64,000 bases of DNA from Streptomyces noursei ATCC 11455 (GCF_001704275.1 NZ_CP011533.1:7378001-7442000), one strand, 5' to 3'; numbered from the stretch's first letter, positions 40,773 to 49,715 are shown. Numbers and translations: made by a program. Notes: a model not told the origin generated them from the letters alone.

Positions 40773-42971
40773 CTAGGCGCTGACCGCCTCCTGTTCCCGC
40801 ATCCGGGCGGCGAGCTGGCCGGGCATCGGCTCATGCCGCAGGTAGCCGCGGCTGAAGCGGCCGGTGCCGTGCGAGAGCGACCGCAGATCGACGGCGTACC
40901 GTCCGATCTCGATCTCCGGCACCTCGGCGCGGACCAGGGTGCGGCCGGCGCCGGACTGCTCGGTGCCCACCACCCGGCCGCGGCGGCCGGAGAGGTCGCT
41001 GAGCACCGGGCCGACGTACTCGTCCGGTATCAGGACGCGCACCTCGGAGACCGGTTCCAGCAGGTCGATCCTGGTCTGCGCGGCGGCCTCCCGCAGCGCC
41101 AACGCACCCGCCGTCTGGAACGCGGCGTCCGAGGAGTCCACCGAGTGGGACTTGCCGTCGAGCAGGGTGACCCGGATGTCGACGAGCGGATTCCCGGCGG
41201 CGATCCCGCGGGCGGCCTGGGCGCGGACGCCCTTCTCCACGGACGGGATGAACTGCCGGGGGACCGCGCCGCCGACGACCTTGTCGACGAACTCGATGCC
41301 GGAGCCGCCCGGCAGCGGTTCGACCTGGATCTCGCAGATCGCGAACTGGCCGTGGCCGCCGGACTGTTTGACGTGCCGGCCGCGGCCCGCGGCGGAGCCG
41401 CTGAAGGTCTCCCGGAGCGCGACCTTGTGCTCGACGGCGTCGACCTGGACGCCGTAGCGCGAGCGCAGCCGCTCCAGGGCCACGTCGGTGTGCGCCTCGC
41501 CCATGCACCACAGGACGACCTGGCGGGTGTCCTGGTTGTGCTCCAGACGCATCGTGGGGTCCTCGGCGACCAGCCGCGCCAGGCCCTGGGAGAGCTTGTC
41601 CTCGTCCGCCTTGCTGTGCGCCCGGATGGCGACCGGCAGCAGCGGGTCCGGCATCGCCCACGGCTCCATCAGCAGCGGGTCGTCCTTGGCGGAGAGGGTG
41701 TCGCCGGTCTCGGCGCGGGTGAGCTTGGCGACGCAGGCCAGATCGCCGGCGATGGCCCGGGGGAGCGGCCGCTGCTGCTTGCCGAACGGCGCGGACAGCG
41801 CGCCGACCCGCTCGTCGACGTCGTGGTCCTCGTGGCCGCGATCCGTCAGGCCGTGCCCGGAGACGTGCACCGTGTCGTCCGGGCGCAGGGTGCCGGAGAA
41901 GATCCGGACCAGGGAGAGCCGGCCCACGTACGGGTCGGAGGAGGTCTTGACCACCTCGGCGGCCAGCGGACCCTCCGGGTCGCAGCCCAGGCTCGGCCGC
42001 GGCGAGCCGTCCGGGCCGGTCACCGCGGGGGCCTCGCGCTCCGCCGGGGTGGGGAAGCCACCGGTGATCAGCTCCAGCAGTTCGACCGTGCCCAGCCCCT
42101 GTTTGGCGCCTTCGACGGCCGGGGCGGCGGCCAGCACGGGGTGGAAGGAACCCCGGGCGACCGCGGTCTCCAGGTCCCCGACGAGCGTCTTGAGGTCGAT
42201 GTCCTCGCCCGCGAGGTAGCGGTCCATGAGGGTCTCGTCCTCGCTCTCGGCGATGATCCCCTCGATGAGGCGGTTGCGGGCCGCTTCGATCAGCGGGAGC
42301 TCGTCGTCGGTGGGCGCGCGCTCGGTGCGGGTGCCCGAGGAGTAGTCGAAGACGCGCTGGGAGAGCAGGCCGATCAGGCCGTCGACGGGGGCGTGGCCGT
42401 CGGACCCGGGGGTGCCGTACAGCGGCAGGTACAGGGGCAGGACGGCGTCCAGGTCGTCGCCGCCGAAGGTCAGCGCGCACCGCCGGGTCATCTCGTCGAA
42501 GTCGGCGCGGGCGGCTTCCAGGTGGGTGACCACCAGGGCGCGCGGCATGCCGACGGCCGCGCACTCGTCCCAGACCATCCGGGTCGCGCCGGCCACGCCG
42601 TCGGCGGCCGAGACGACGAAAAGGGCCGCGTCCGCCGCACGCAGACCGGCCCTGAGTTCCCCGACGAAATCGGCGTATCCGGGGGTGTCCAACAGATTGA
42701 TCTTGATTCCGCCCCAGTCGACCGGGACGAGGGAGAGCTGTACGGAGCGTTGCTGCCGGTGCTCGATCTCGTCGTAGTCGGACAGGGTGCCACCGTCCTC
42801 GACCCGGCCCGCCCGGTTGACCGCGCCGGACGCCTGTGCCAGCGCCTCGACCAGAGTGGTCTTTCCCGAGCCGCTGTGGCCGACCAGCACCACATTGCGC
42901 AGGGCGGCGGGCCGGTCGGCCGCCGGTGCCCTTCCGGCGGCTCCTGGGTTCGTACTCGACTTCTCGCTCAT
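40773..42971 (-). CDS. EF-G-like translation GTPase (EF-G2 type)
   Basis: A 732-aa protein of full elongation factor G length and domain order: G domain (1-300), beta-barrel II (about 320-400) and domains III-V with ALREAAAQTRIDLLEPVSEVRVLIP at the end. G1 GHSGSGKTTL (31-40) replaces the usual GHVDHGKTT, the G2 switch is HRQQRSV rather than ERGIT, and G3 DTPG is intact (95-98). G4, normally N/TKxD, reads THLE (149-152). It is therefore the divergent EF-G-like paralogue, not the main EF-G. ATG 42971 has GGAGG 8 nt upstream. The role may be ribosome recycling or stress; GTP specificity is open. Confidence 0.87.
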   Translation of the reverse strand: MSEKSSTNPGAAGRAPAADRPAALRNVVLVGHSGSGKTTLVEALAQASGAVNRAGRVEDGGTLSDYDEIEHRQQRSVQLSLVPVDWGGIKINLLDTPGYADFVGELRAGLRAADAALFVVSAADGVAGATRMVWDECAAVGMPRALVVTHLEAARADFDEMTRRCALTFGGDDLDAVLPLYLPLYGTPGSDGHAPVDGLIGLLSQRVFDYSSGTRTERAPTDDELPLIEAARNRLIEGIIAESEDETLMDRYLAGEDIDLKTLVGDLETAVARGSFHPVLAAAPAVEGAKQGLGTVELLELITGGFPTPAEREAPAVTGPDGSPRPSLGCDPEGPLAAEVVKTSSDPYVGRLSLVRIFSGTLRPDDTVHVSGHGLTDRGHEDHDVDERVGALSAPFGKQQRPLPRAIAGDLACVAKLTRAETGDTLSAKDDPLLMEPWAMPDPLLPVAIRAHSKADEDKLSQGLARLVAEDPTMRLEHNQDTRQVVLWCMGEAHTDVALERLRSRYGVQVDAVEHKVALRETFSGSAAGRGRHVKQSGGHGQFAICEIQVEPLPGGSGIEFVDKVVGGAVPRQFIPSVEKGVRAQAARGIAAGNPLVDIRVTLLDGKSHSVDSSDAAFQTAGALALREAAAQTRIDLLEPVSEVRVLIPDEYVGPVLSDLSGRRGRVVGTEQSGAGRTLVRAEVPEIEIGRYAVDLRSLSHGTGRFSRGYLRHEPMPGQLAARMREQEAVSA

Positions 42972-43248
42972 GTGTCTCGCCTCCAGGTCGACACTTTGCG
43001 GTGATTCGAGCTTTCCACCGGGTTCAGGATGCGTCCATACGTGGCACGTCCGCGCGGTGTGCTCAAGGGGGCCGTCGGCCGTCCTGCGGGGCCCGCCGGC
43101 GCGCTCGCGGGCGCGCGAGGGCCGGTCCGAGCTTGTGGGATGCACCCCGCGCCGCGATGCGTTCGCGGTGCCCCACGGCCGCGTGGCTACGATGGGCCAG
43201 CCGGTGGCCCCTTGACCGCGCGGCCCGTATCGACTTTCCGGGAAGGTC

Positions 43249-43902
43249 ATGCTGAACAAGTACGCGCGTGCGTTCTTCACGCGTGTTCTCACACCGTTCG
43301 CCGCCCTGCTCATCCGTCTCGGGGTCAGCCCGGACGCGGTCACCCTCGTCGGAACCGGCGGTGTGGTCGCCGGCGCCCTGGTCTTCTACCCCCGGGGCGA
43401 GTTCTTCTGGGGCACGGTCGTGATCACGCTGTTCGTCTTCTCCGACCTGGTCGACGGCAACATGGCGCGGCAGCTGGGGCGCTCCAGCCGGTGGGGCGCC
43501 TTCCTGGACTCCACCCTCGACCGGGTCGCGGACTCGGCGATCTTCGGCGGGCTGGCCCTGTGGTACGCCGGCCGCGGCGACAGCCTGATGCTCTGCGCGA
43601 TCGCCATCTTCTGCCTCGCCAGCGGCCAGGTCGTCTCGTACACCAAGGCGCGCGGTGAGGCCATCGGGCTGCCGGTGGACGTCAACGGCCTGGTGGAGCG
43701 GGCCGAGCGGCTGGTCATCACGCTGGTCGCCTGCGGTCTGTCCGGGCTGCACACGTTCGGCGTGCCGGGCGTCGAGGTCCTGCTGCCGATCGCCCTGTGG
43801 GTGGTCGCGGTCGGCAGCGCCGTCACCCTCGGCCAACGTGTGGTGACGGTACGGCGGGAGTCGGCCGAGGCCGACGCCGTGGCGCAAGGGGGGAACGGCT
43901 GA
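43249..43902 (+). CDS. pgsA: Phosphatidylinositol phosphate synthase (CDP-alcohol phosphatidyltransferase)
   Basis: Joins CDP-diacylglycerol and inositol-1-phosphate to form phosphatidylinositol phosphate, the first step to PIMs. It has 217 aa and about six TM segments. The full CDP-OH-P motif is intact: D66-x2-D69-G70-x2-A73-R74-x8-G83-x3-D87-x3-D91. The C-terminal charged tail (QRVVTVRRESAEAD) is typical of the actinobacterial PgsA1/PIPS. ATG 43249 follows GGGAAGG. The TGA overlaps the acyltransferase ATG (TGATG), the first of three coupled genes. Confidence 0.88.
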   Translation: MLNKYARAFFTRVLTPFAALLIRLGVSPDAVTLVGTGGVVAGALVFYPRGEFFWGTVVITLFVFSDLVDGNMARQLGRSSRWGAFLDSTLDRVADSAIFGGLALWYAGRGDSLMLCAIAIFCLASGQVVSYTKARGEAIGLPVDVNGLVERAERLVITLVACGLSGLHTFGVPGVEVLLPIALWVVAVGSAVTLGQRVVTVRRESAEADAVAQGGNG

Positions 43903-44825
43903 TGCGGATCGACACCGACAAGCTGACGGACGGGCTGTACGGCCTGGGCTGGAGCACCGTCAAGCGGCTGCCCGAAGGGGTCGCGGTGCAGCTCGGGCGG
44001 CAGCTCGCCGACCTGGCCTGGCGACGCCGCGGCAAGGGCGTCCAGCGCCTGGAGTCCAACCTCGCCCGGGTCGTCCCGGATGCCTCCCCGGAGCGACTGG
44101 CCGAGCTCTCCCGGGCCGGGATGCGGTCGTACATGCGCTACTGGATGGAGTCCTTCCGGCTGCCGGTGTGGAGCCCGGAGCGGATAAAGGCCGGTTTCAC
44201 CCCCGAGGACGTGCACCACCTGGAGGACGGCCTCAAGAGCGATCGCGGGGTGATCCTGGCGCTGCCCCACATGGGCAACTACGACCTCGCCGGCGTCTGG
44301 GTCACCACCAAGCTCGACACCCCGTTCACCACCGTCGCCGAGCGCCTCAAGCCGGAGTCCCTCTACGACCGGTTCGTCGCCTACCGCGAGGGACTGGGCA
44401 TGGAGGTGCTGCCGCACACCGGCGGCGCCGCGTTCGGCACGCTGGCCCGGCGGCTGCGCGCCGGCGGCCTGGTCTGCCTGGTCGCCGACCGCGACCTGTC
44501 CAGCTCCGGGATACCGGTGAAGTTCTTCGGCGAGGAGGCGAAGATGCCGGCCGGGCCCGCGATGCTGGCCCTCCAGACCGGCGCGATGCTGCTGCCGGTC
44601 ACCCTCTGGTACGACGACACCCCCATCATGCGCGGCCGGGTCCACCCGGAGATCGAGGTGCCGCAGAACGGCACCCGCACCGAGAAGGCCGCCCTGATGA
44701 CCCAGGCGCTGGCCGACGCCTTCGCCTCCGGCATCGCCGACCACCCCACGGACTGGCACATGCTCCAGCGCCTGTGGCTCGCCGATCTGGAGCCGCGCGG
44801 CGACGCCGGAACGGAGCCCGCGTGA
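43902..44825 (+). CDS. patA: Phosphatidylinositol mannoside acyltransferase (PatA/HtrB-like)
   Basis: Acylates the mannose of PIM1/PIM2, completing the anchor of lipomannan-type glycolipids. A 307-aa HtrB/LpxL-like acyltransferase: LALPHMGNYDLAGVW carries the H-x4-D catalytic pair, CLVADRDLSSSGIPVKFFGEEAKMP is the second block, and ALQTGAMLLPVTLWYDD the third. The first 20 residues lack a clear TM helix, so it is probably a peripheral membrane protein. Its stop overlaps the next GTG (GTGA at 44822-44825). Position between PgsA and PimA fixes the identity better than the sequence alone. Confidence 0.88.
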   Translation: MRIDTDKLTDGLYGLGWSTVKRLPEGVAVQLGRQLADLAWRRRGKGVQRLESNLARVVPDASPERLAELSRAGMRSYMRYWMESFRLPVWSPERIKAGFTPEDVHHLEDGLKSDRGVILALPHMGNYDLAGVWVTTKLDTPFTTVAERLKPESLYDRFVAYREGLGMEVLPHTGGAAFGTLARRLRAGGLVCLVADRDLSSSGIPVKFFGEEAKMPAGPAMLALQTGAMLLPVTLWYDDTPIMRGRVHPEIEVPQNGTRTEKAALMTQALADAFASGIADHPTDWHMLQRLWLADLEPRGDAGTEPA

Positions 44826-45988
44826 AGATCGGCATCGTCTGCCCGTACTCCTGGGACGTCCCCGGCGGCGTGCAGTTCCACATCCGCGACCTGGCCGAGC
44901 ACCTGATCCGCCTCGGCCACGAGGTCTCCGTCCTGGCCCCCGCCGACGACGAGACCCCGCTGCCGCCCTACGTCGTCCCGGCCGGCCGCGCCGTCCCCGT
45001 GCCCTACAACGGCTCGGTCGCCCGCCTCAACTTCGGCTTCCTCTCCGCCGCCCGGGTCCGCCGCTGGCTCCAGAACGGCGCCTTCGACGTCATCCACATC
45101 CACGAGCCGGCCTCGCCGTCCCTGGGCCTGCTCGCCTGCTGGGCGGCGCAGGGCCCGATCGTGGCGACGTTCCACACCTCCAACCCGCGCTCCCGCGCCA
45201 TGATCGCCGCGTACCCGATCCTCCAGCCCGCCCTGGAGAAGATCAGCGCTCGGATCGCGGTCAGCGAGTACGCCCGCCGGACCCTGGTCGAGCACCTCGG
45301 CGGCGACGCGGTGGTGATCCCCAACGGCGTGGACGTGGACTTCTTCGCCCGGGCCGAGCCCCGGCCGGAATGGCAGGGCCGCACCATCGGCTTCATCGGC
45401 CGGATCGACGAGCCCCGCAAGGGCCTGCCGGTCCTCATGAAGGCACTGCCCGCGATCCTCGCCGCGGTCCCCGACGCCCGACTGCTGGTCGCCGGCCGCG
45501 GTGACCAGGACGAGGCCGTCGCCGGCCTGCCCGCCGAACTGCGCTCCCGTGTCGAGTTCCTCGGCATGGTCTCCGACGAGGACAAGGCACGACTGCTGCG
45601 CAGCGTGGACGTCTATGTCGCGCCCAACACGGGCGGCGAGTCCTTCGGCATCATCCTCGTGGAGGCGATGTCCGCCGGGGCCCCCGTACTGGCCAGCGAC
45701 CTCGACGCGTTCGCCCAGGTCCTGGACCAGGGCGAGGCCGGCGAACTCTTCGCCAACGAGGACGCGGAGGCGCTGGCCGCCGCGGCCGTCCGCCTGCTGC
45801 ACGCCCCTGACCGCCTCACCGAACTCCGCGAACGCGGCACCAAGCACGTCCGCCGCTTCGACTGGACCACGGTCGGCGCCGACATCCTCGCCGTCTACGA
45901 GACGGTGACGGCGGGCGCCTCGGCCGTGGCGACCGACGAACGAGTGGGAGCCCGGGGCCGATCCGCTGCGCGGCGCGGGTCCGCCTGA
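44822..45988 (+). CDS. pimA: GDP-mannose-dependent phosphatidylinositol mannosyltransferase
   Basis: Adds the first mannose to phosphatidylinositol. A 388-aa GT-B glycosyltransferase (GT4): VCPYSWDVPGGVQFHIRDLAEHLIR at the N-terminus, IHIHEPASPSLGLL, the His of TFHTS, VIPNGVDVDFF, FIGRIDEPRKGLPVL (Arg-Lys), and the E-x7-E motif ESFGIILVEAMSAGAPV. It is the last gene of the pgsA-patA-pimA operon. The final 11 codons and the TGA (45986-45988) lie inside the 43-bp terminal inverted repeat of the downstream repeat element, so the tail (RGRSAARRGSA) is repeat-derived and ends in a stop supplied by the repeat. The catalytic domains are not affected. Confidence 0.9.
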   Translation: MKIGIVCPYSWDVPGGVQFHIRDLAEHLIRLGHEVSVLAPADDETPLPPYVVPAGRAVPVPYNGSVARLNFGFLSAARVRRWLQNGAFDVIHIHEPASPSLGLLACWAAQGPIVATFHTSNPRSRAMIAAYPILQPALEKISARIAVSEYARRTLVEHLGGDAVVIPNGVDVDFFARAEPRPEWQGRTIGFIGRIDEPRKGLPVLMKALPAILAAVPDARLLVAGRGDQDEAVAGLPAELRSRVEFLGMVSDEDKARLLRSVDVYVAPNTGGESFGIILVEAMSAGAPVLASDLDAFAQVLDQGEAGELFANEDAEALAAAAVRLLHAPDRLTELRERGTKHVRRFDWTTVGADILAVYETVTAGASAVATDERVGARGRSAARRGSA

Positions 45989-46084
45989 CGGCGGGGTCTT
46001 GCGTTGTCCGCTGCGCGGGGCGGATCCGCTGCGCGGGGCTGGGCCGTTGTGCGTTGTCCGCTGCGCGGGGCTGTTGGGTGCGGT

Positions 46085-46155
46085 GACGGGCCTGCGGGGG
46101 TGGTGTGCAGGACTGCTGCGCTTTACGTCCTGCACACCACCCCCTCCGGCCCGTC
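46085..46155. repeat. Hairpin 1 of the paired hairpins
   Basis: A perfect 18-bp stem (46096-46113 with 46127-46144), extended beyond a 3-nt internal loop by GACGGGCC/GGCCCGTC (46085-46092 with 46148-46155). The 13-nt loop is TGCTGCGCTTTAC (46114-46126), exactly complementary to the loop of hairpin 2. Confidence 0.85.
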
Positions 46156-46300
46156 CCCTCCCGTGGGTGGGTGGGAAAGACAGGTGCGCGACCGTTGATG
46201 CCGGTGGTCCGGTGACGGTCACGACTCGACGACGAACCCGCAGGGGACCACGGGCCGGCACCCTCACTCATCGTTTTCATGACCACTCACGGGAGGGGAC

Positions 46301-46369
46301 GGGGCTGCGGGGTGGGGGTTGTCCGGACGTAAAGCGCAGCAGTCCGGACAACCCCCACCCCGCAGCCCC
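46301..46369. repeat. Hairpin 2 of the paired hairpins
   Basis: A perfect 28-bp stem (46301-46328 with 46342-46369). The 13-nt loop is GTAAAGCGCAGCA (46329-46341), the reverse complement of the loop of hairpin 1. The four bases flanking each loop (GGAC / GTCC) are the same in both hairpins, while the outer stems differ but stay paired. Confidence 0.85.
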
Positions 46370-46388
46370 GGCACCGCTGCCGAACCGC

Positions 46389-46580
46389 CCCGCGCAGCGG
46401 ACCCGCAACCACCCCTGCCGTCAGGCGGACAGGCGCAGCGGCACCGTCCCGCGCAGCGGACCCGCAACCACCCCCGCCGTCAGGCGGACAGGCACAGCGG
46501 CACCACCCCGCCGTCAGGCGGCCCCGCACCACCCCGCCGTCAGGGCGGCCCCGCACCACCCCGCCGTCAGGCGGCCCCGC
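46389..46580. repeat. Tandem direct repeats: 59 bp x2 and 26-27 bp x3
   Basis: 46389-46447 and 46448-46506 differ at only four positions. 46507-46532, 46533-46559 and 46560-46580 (the last merging into the right terminal repeat) repeat the CCCGCCGTCAGGCGG-type unit contained in the longer repeats. No unique spacers separate them, so this is not a CRISPR array. Confidence 0.8.
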
Positions 46581-46687
46581 CCCGCGCAGCGGATTCGCCC
46601 CGCCGCAGGCGCAAAACGCGAACCCCTACGGCGGGAACGCCGACTACGTGCGAGGAAGCCAGCCGCAAGGCGATAACGTGACCCCGC

Positions 46688-47233
46688 GTGACCACGTTTA
46701 TCTGGATCGCCGCCGCGATCGTCCTCATCGGTGTCTACCTGAGCTGGACGGCCGGTCGGCTCGACCGACTGCATGCGCGCATCGACGCGGCGAAGGCGGC
46801 GCTGGACGCCCAGTTGCTGCGGCGGGCCTCGGTCGCGCAGGAGGTGGGCACGTCGGGGGTGCTGGATCCGGCCGCGTCGATCGTGTTGTACCAGGCCGCG
46901 CACGAGGCCCGGCAGGCGGCGGAGGATCATCGCGAGGTCGCGGAGAGCGAGCTGAGCCAGGCGCTGCGTGCGGTCTTCGAGGACGAGGCGCAGGTGGAGG
47001 CGGTGCGGGAGGCCCCGGGCGGGGAGCGGACGGTCGCGGAGCTGATCGCGGCGGTGCGCCGGGTGCCGATGGCGCGCCGGTTCCACAACGACGCCGTGCG
47101 GGCCGCGCGGGCGGTCCGTCGGCACCGGTTGGTCCGCTATCTGCGGCTGGCCGGCCATGCGCCGTTCCCGATGGCCTTCGAGATGGACGACGAGCCGCCG
47201 GCCGTCCTGGACGACCGCTCGGGCGGGAACTGA
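46688..47233 (+). CDS. LemA-like membrane protein
   Basis: A 181-aa protein with one N-terminal TM helix ([19 protein letters not shown]) and then long amphipathic helices: [25 protein letters not shown] and [18 protein letters not shown]. The tract [20 protein letters not shown] resembles the LemA signature (F-Y-N-D-A-V). Family function is unclear; some members relate to membrane stress. GTG 46688 has no Shine-Dalgarno; TAACGT at 46674-46679 is a possible -10 eight nt before it, suggesting a leaderless start. It lies directly after the repeat element. Confidence 0.7.
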   Translation: MTTFIWIAAAIVLIGVYLSWTAGRLDRLHARIDAAKAALDAQLLRRASVAQEVGTSGVLDPAASIVLYQAAHEARQAAEDHREVAESELSQALRAVFEDEAQVEAVREAPGGERTVAELIAAVRRVPMARRFHNDAVRAARAVRRHRLVRYLRLAGHAPFPMAFEMDDEPPAVLDDRSGGN

Positions 47234-47379
47234 CCGACCACGAAGCGGAAGTGGTACGTCCGGATGCCGCGACGGCAGACCCGACAAGCCACCGGCCTCT
47301 AATTGGCCCTTTTCCCGGGCCGCTGACCAACGGTTGTGTGGGCGGCGAAGTACAACCACCCGCACTGAGTGAGGTCAAC

Positions 47380-48291
47380 GTGTCCAGCACGCCCACCACG
47401 CCCCAGACCCCCGAGACCGGAACCGCGCGCGTCAAGCGCGGAATGGCCGAGCAGCTCAAGGGCGGCGTGATCATGGACGTCGTCACGCCGGAAGAGGCGA
47501 AGATCGCCGAGGACGCCGGTGCCGTCGCCGTCATGGCCCTGGAGCGGGTCCCGGCCGACATCCGCAAGGACGGCGGGGTGGCCCGGATGTCCGACCCGGA
47601 CATGATCGACGGCATCATCAACGCCGTCTCCATCCCGGTCATGGCCAAGTCCCGGATCGGCCACTTCGTCGAGGCCCAGGTCCTGCAGTCGCTCGGCGTC
47701 GACTACATCGACGAGTCCGAGGTCCTCACCCCGGCCGACGAGGTCAACCACTCCGACAAGTGGGCCTTCACCACCCCCTTCGTCTGCGGTGCCACCAACC
47801 TCGGTGAGGCGCTGCGCCGGATCGCCGAGGGCGCGGCCATGATCCGCTCCAAGGGCGAGGCCGGCACCGGCAACGTCGTCGAGGCGGTCCGTCACCTGCG
47901 TCAGATCAAGGGCGAGATCGCCAAGCTGCGCGGCTGCGACCACAACGAGCTGTTCGCCGCCGCCAAGGAGCTGCGCGCCCCCTACGAGCTCGTCAAGGAG
48001 GTCGCCGAACTGGGCAAGCTCCCCGTCGTGCTGTTCTCCGCCGGTGGCGTCGCGACCCCGGCCGACGCCGCGCTGATGCGCCAGCTGGGTGCCGAGGGCG
48101 TCTTCGTCGGCTCCGGCATCTTCAAGTCCGGCGACCCGGCCAAGCGCGCCGCCGCGATCGTGAAGGCCACCACCTTCTACGACGACCCGAAGGTCATCGC
48201 GGACGTCTCCCGCAACCTGGGCGAGGCCATGGTCGGCATCAACTGCGACACCCTCCCCGAGGCCGAGCGCTACGCCAACCGCGGCTGGTAA
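47380..48291 (+). CDS. pdxS: Pyridoxal 5'-phosphate synthase, synthase subunit
   Basis: The PdxS (SNZ) TIM-barrel that makes PLP from ribose 5-phosphate, glyceraldehyde 3-phosphate and ammonia. It has 303 aa, the family length. Nearly every landmark is seen: [43 protein letters not shown] (Schiff-base Lys), [33 protein letters not shown] and [19 protein letters not shown] 47380 follows GAGG by six bases. It is followed 14 bp later by pdxT, which supplies the ammonia, so the two form an operon. The start chosen gives a 15-residue variable N-terminus, as usual. Confidence 0.95.
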   Translation: MSSTPTTPQTPETGTARVKRGMAEQLKGGVIMDVVTPEEAKIAEDAGAVAVMALERVPADIRKDGGVARMSDPDMIDGIINAVSIPVMAKSRIGHFVEAQVLQSLGVDYIDESEVLTPADEVNHSDKWAFTTPFVCGATNLGEALRRIAEGAAMIRSKGEAGTGNVVEAVRHLRQIKGEIAKLRGCDHNELFAAAKELRAPYELVKEVAELGKLPVVLFSAGGVATPADAALMRQLGAEGVFVGSGIFKSGDPAKRAAAIVKATTFYDDPKVIADVSRNLGEAMVGINCDTLPEAERYANRGW

Positions 48292-48305
48292 GGACGCAGA
48301 AACTG

Positions 48306-48899
48306 ATGAGCACCACTCCCACCATCGGTGTGCTGGCGCTCCAGGGCGACGTCCGCGAGCACCTCACGGCGCTCGCGGACGCCGGCGCCCGGGCGTTGCC
48401 GGTACGCCGTCCCGAGGAGCTCGCCGCGGTCGACGGCCTGGTCATTCCGGGCGGCGAGTCCACCACCATGTCCAAACTGGCGGTCGTGTTCGGGATGTTG
48501 GAGCCGCTGCGCGCCTTCGTCCGGGCCGGCCGGCCGGTCTACGGCACCTGCGCCGGCATGATCATGGTCGCCGACAAGCTGCTGGACGGCCGCGAGGACC
48601 AGGAGACGCTCGGCGGCATCGATATGATCGTGCGCCGCAACGCCTTCGGGCGGCAGAACGAGTCGTTCGAGGCGGCCGTCGAGGTCGCCGGGGTCGACGG
48701 TGGCCCGGTGGAGGGCGTCTTCATCCGGGCGCCCTGGGTCGAGTCGGTCGGTGCCTCCGTCGATGTCCTTGCGACGTACGGTGGGCATACGGTGGCGGTG
48801 CGGCAGGGTAACGTCCTGGCCACGTCGTTCCATCCGGAGTTGACCGGCGATCACCGCATCCACGCGTTGTTCGTGGACATGGTGCGTGCGGGGGCCTGA
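48306..48899 (+). CDS. pdxT: Pyridoxal 5'-phosphate synthase, glutaminase subunit
   Basis: The PdxT (SNO) class I glutaminase, 197 aa, that channels ammonia to Pdx[16 protein letters not shown] opens it, [13 protein letters not shown] is the second motif, the nucleophile is in [14 protein letters not shown] (Cys), and the His-Glu pair is in [10 protein letters not shown]. Only the glutaminase fold is present, consistent with the two-subunit enzyme. ATG 48306 is 14 bp after the pdxS stop; coupling is close. It ends 63 bp before yebC. Confidence 0.94.
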   Translation: MSTTPTIGVLALQGDVREHLTALADAGARALPVRRPEELAAVDGLVIPGGESTTMSKLAVVFGMLEPLRAFVRAGRPVYGTCAGMIMVADKLLDGREDQETLGGIDMIVRRNAFGRQNESFEAAVEVAGVDGGPVEGVFIRAPWVESVGASVDVLATYGGHTVAVRQGNVLATSFHPELTGDHRIHALFVDMVRAGA

Positions 48900-48910
48900 C
48901 GCAATCCCGG

Positions 48911-48916
48911 TAGGAT
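48911..48916 (+). promoter_or_regulatory. -10 box upstream of yebC
   Basis: TAGGAT, a textbook Streptomyces -10, 46 nt before ATG 48963. No clear -35 is seen. Confidence 0.45.
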
Positions 48917-48962
48917 CTAGGGCGATCGTTTCTGAAATGGGTTACGCGAAGGAGACAGGCGG

Positions 48963-49715
48963 ATGTCCGGCCACTCTAAATGGGCTACGACGAAGCACAA
49001 GAAGGCCGTGATCGATGCCAAGCGCGGCAAGCTCTTCGCGAAGCTGATCAAGAACGTCGAGGTCGCGGCGCGGATGGGCGGCGTCGACCTGGAAGGCAAC
49101 CCGACGCTGTACGACGCCGTGCAGAAGGCGAAGAAGCAGTCGGTCCCGAACAAGAACATCGACTCCGCGATCAAGCGCGGTGGCGGCCTCGAAGCCGGTG
49201 GCGCCGACTACGAGACGATCATGTACGAGGGCTACGGCCCCAACGGCGTCGCCGTCCTGATCGAGTGCCTCACCGACAACCGCAACCGTGCCGCGTCCGA
49301 CGTCCGGGTCGCGATGACCCGCAACGGCGGCTCGATGGCCGACCCGGGTTCGGTCTCGTACCTGTTCAACCGCAAGGGCGTGGTGATCGTCCCCAAGGGC
49401 GAGCTGTCCGAGGACGACGTGCTGGACGCGGTCCTGGAGGCCGGTGCCGAGGAGGTCAACGACCTCGGTGAGTCCTTCGAGGTGCTCAGCGAGGCCACCG
49501 ACCTGGTCGCGGTGCGCACCGCGCTCCAGGAGGCCGGCATCGACTACGACTCGGCCGAGGCCAACTTCGTCCCGACCCTGCAGGTCGAGCTGGAGGAAGA
49601 GGGCGCGCGCAAGATCTTCAAGCTGATCGACGCGCTGGAGGACAGCGACGACGTGCAGAACGTCTTCGCCAACTTCGACGTGTCCGACGAGGTCATGGCC
49701 AAGGTCGACGCCTGA
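48963..49715 (+). CDS. yebC: YebC/PmpR family DNA-binding regulator
   Basis: A 250-aa protein of the YebC family. The start [24 protein letters not shown] is the invariant N-terminal signature, and [13 protein letters not shown] and [23 protein letters not shown] are the middle blocks. Family members bind DNA or the ribosome and in other bacteria regulate virulence, or relieve ribosome stalling at prolines. ATG 48963 follows AAGGAG with 9-nt spacing. Placement directly before ruvC is widely conserved in actinobacteria. A terminator hairpin separates it from ruvC, so expression is partly independent. Confidence 0.94.
   Translation: MSGHSKWATTKHKKAVIDAKRGKLFAKLIKNVEVAARMGGVDLEGNPTLYDAVQKAKKQSVPNKNIDSAIKRGGGLEAGGADYETIMYEGYGPNGVAVLIECLTDNRNRAASDVRVAMTRNGGSMADPGSVSYLFNRKGVVIVPKGELSEDDVLDAVLEAGAEEVNDLGESFEVLSEATDLVAVRTALQEAGIDYDSAEANFVPTLQVELEEEGARKIFKLIDALEDSDDVQNVFANFDVSDEVMAKVDA

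Larger units (their letters stand above)
45954..46601. repeat. 648-bp non-coding element with 43-bp terminal inverted repeats and paired hairpins
   Basis: Left repeat 45954-45996 and right repeat 46559-46601 match as inverted repeats at 39 of 43 positions. Between them lie a 20-bp direct repeat GCGTTGTCCGCTGCGCGGGG at 46001 and 46051; two large hairpins (46085-46155, 46301-46369); a 16-bp inverted repeat joining them (46150-46165 with 46288-46303); two tandem 59-bp repeats (46389-46447, 46448-46506); and three 26-27-bp repeats (46507-46580). No frame of good coding quality is present, and no transposase. It looks like a miniature inverted-repeat element or a recombining repeat cluster. The left end has entered the 3' end of pimA. 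I cannot tell whether target-site duplications exist. Confidence 0.75.

Noticed and set aside
46507-46580. Three 26-27-bp repeats suggesting a CRISPR array
   Set aside because: They are contiguous with no unique spacers and no cas genes nearby.
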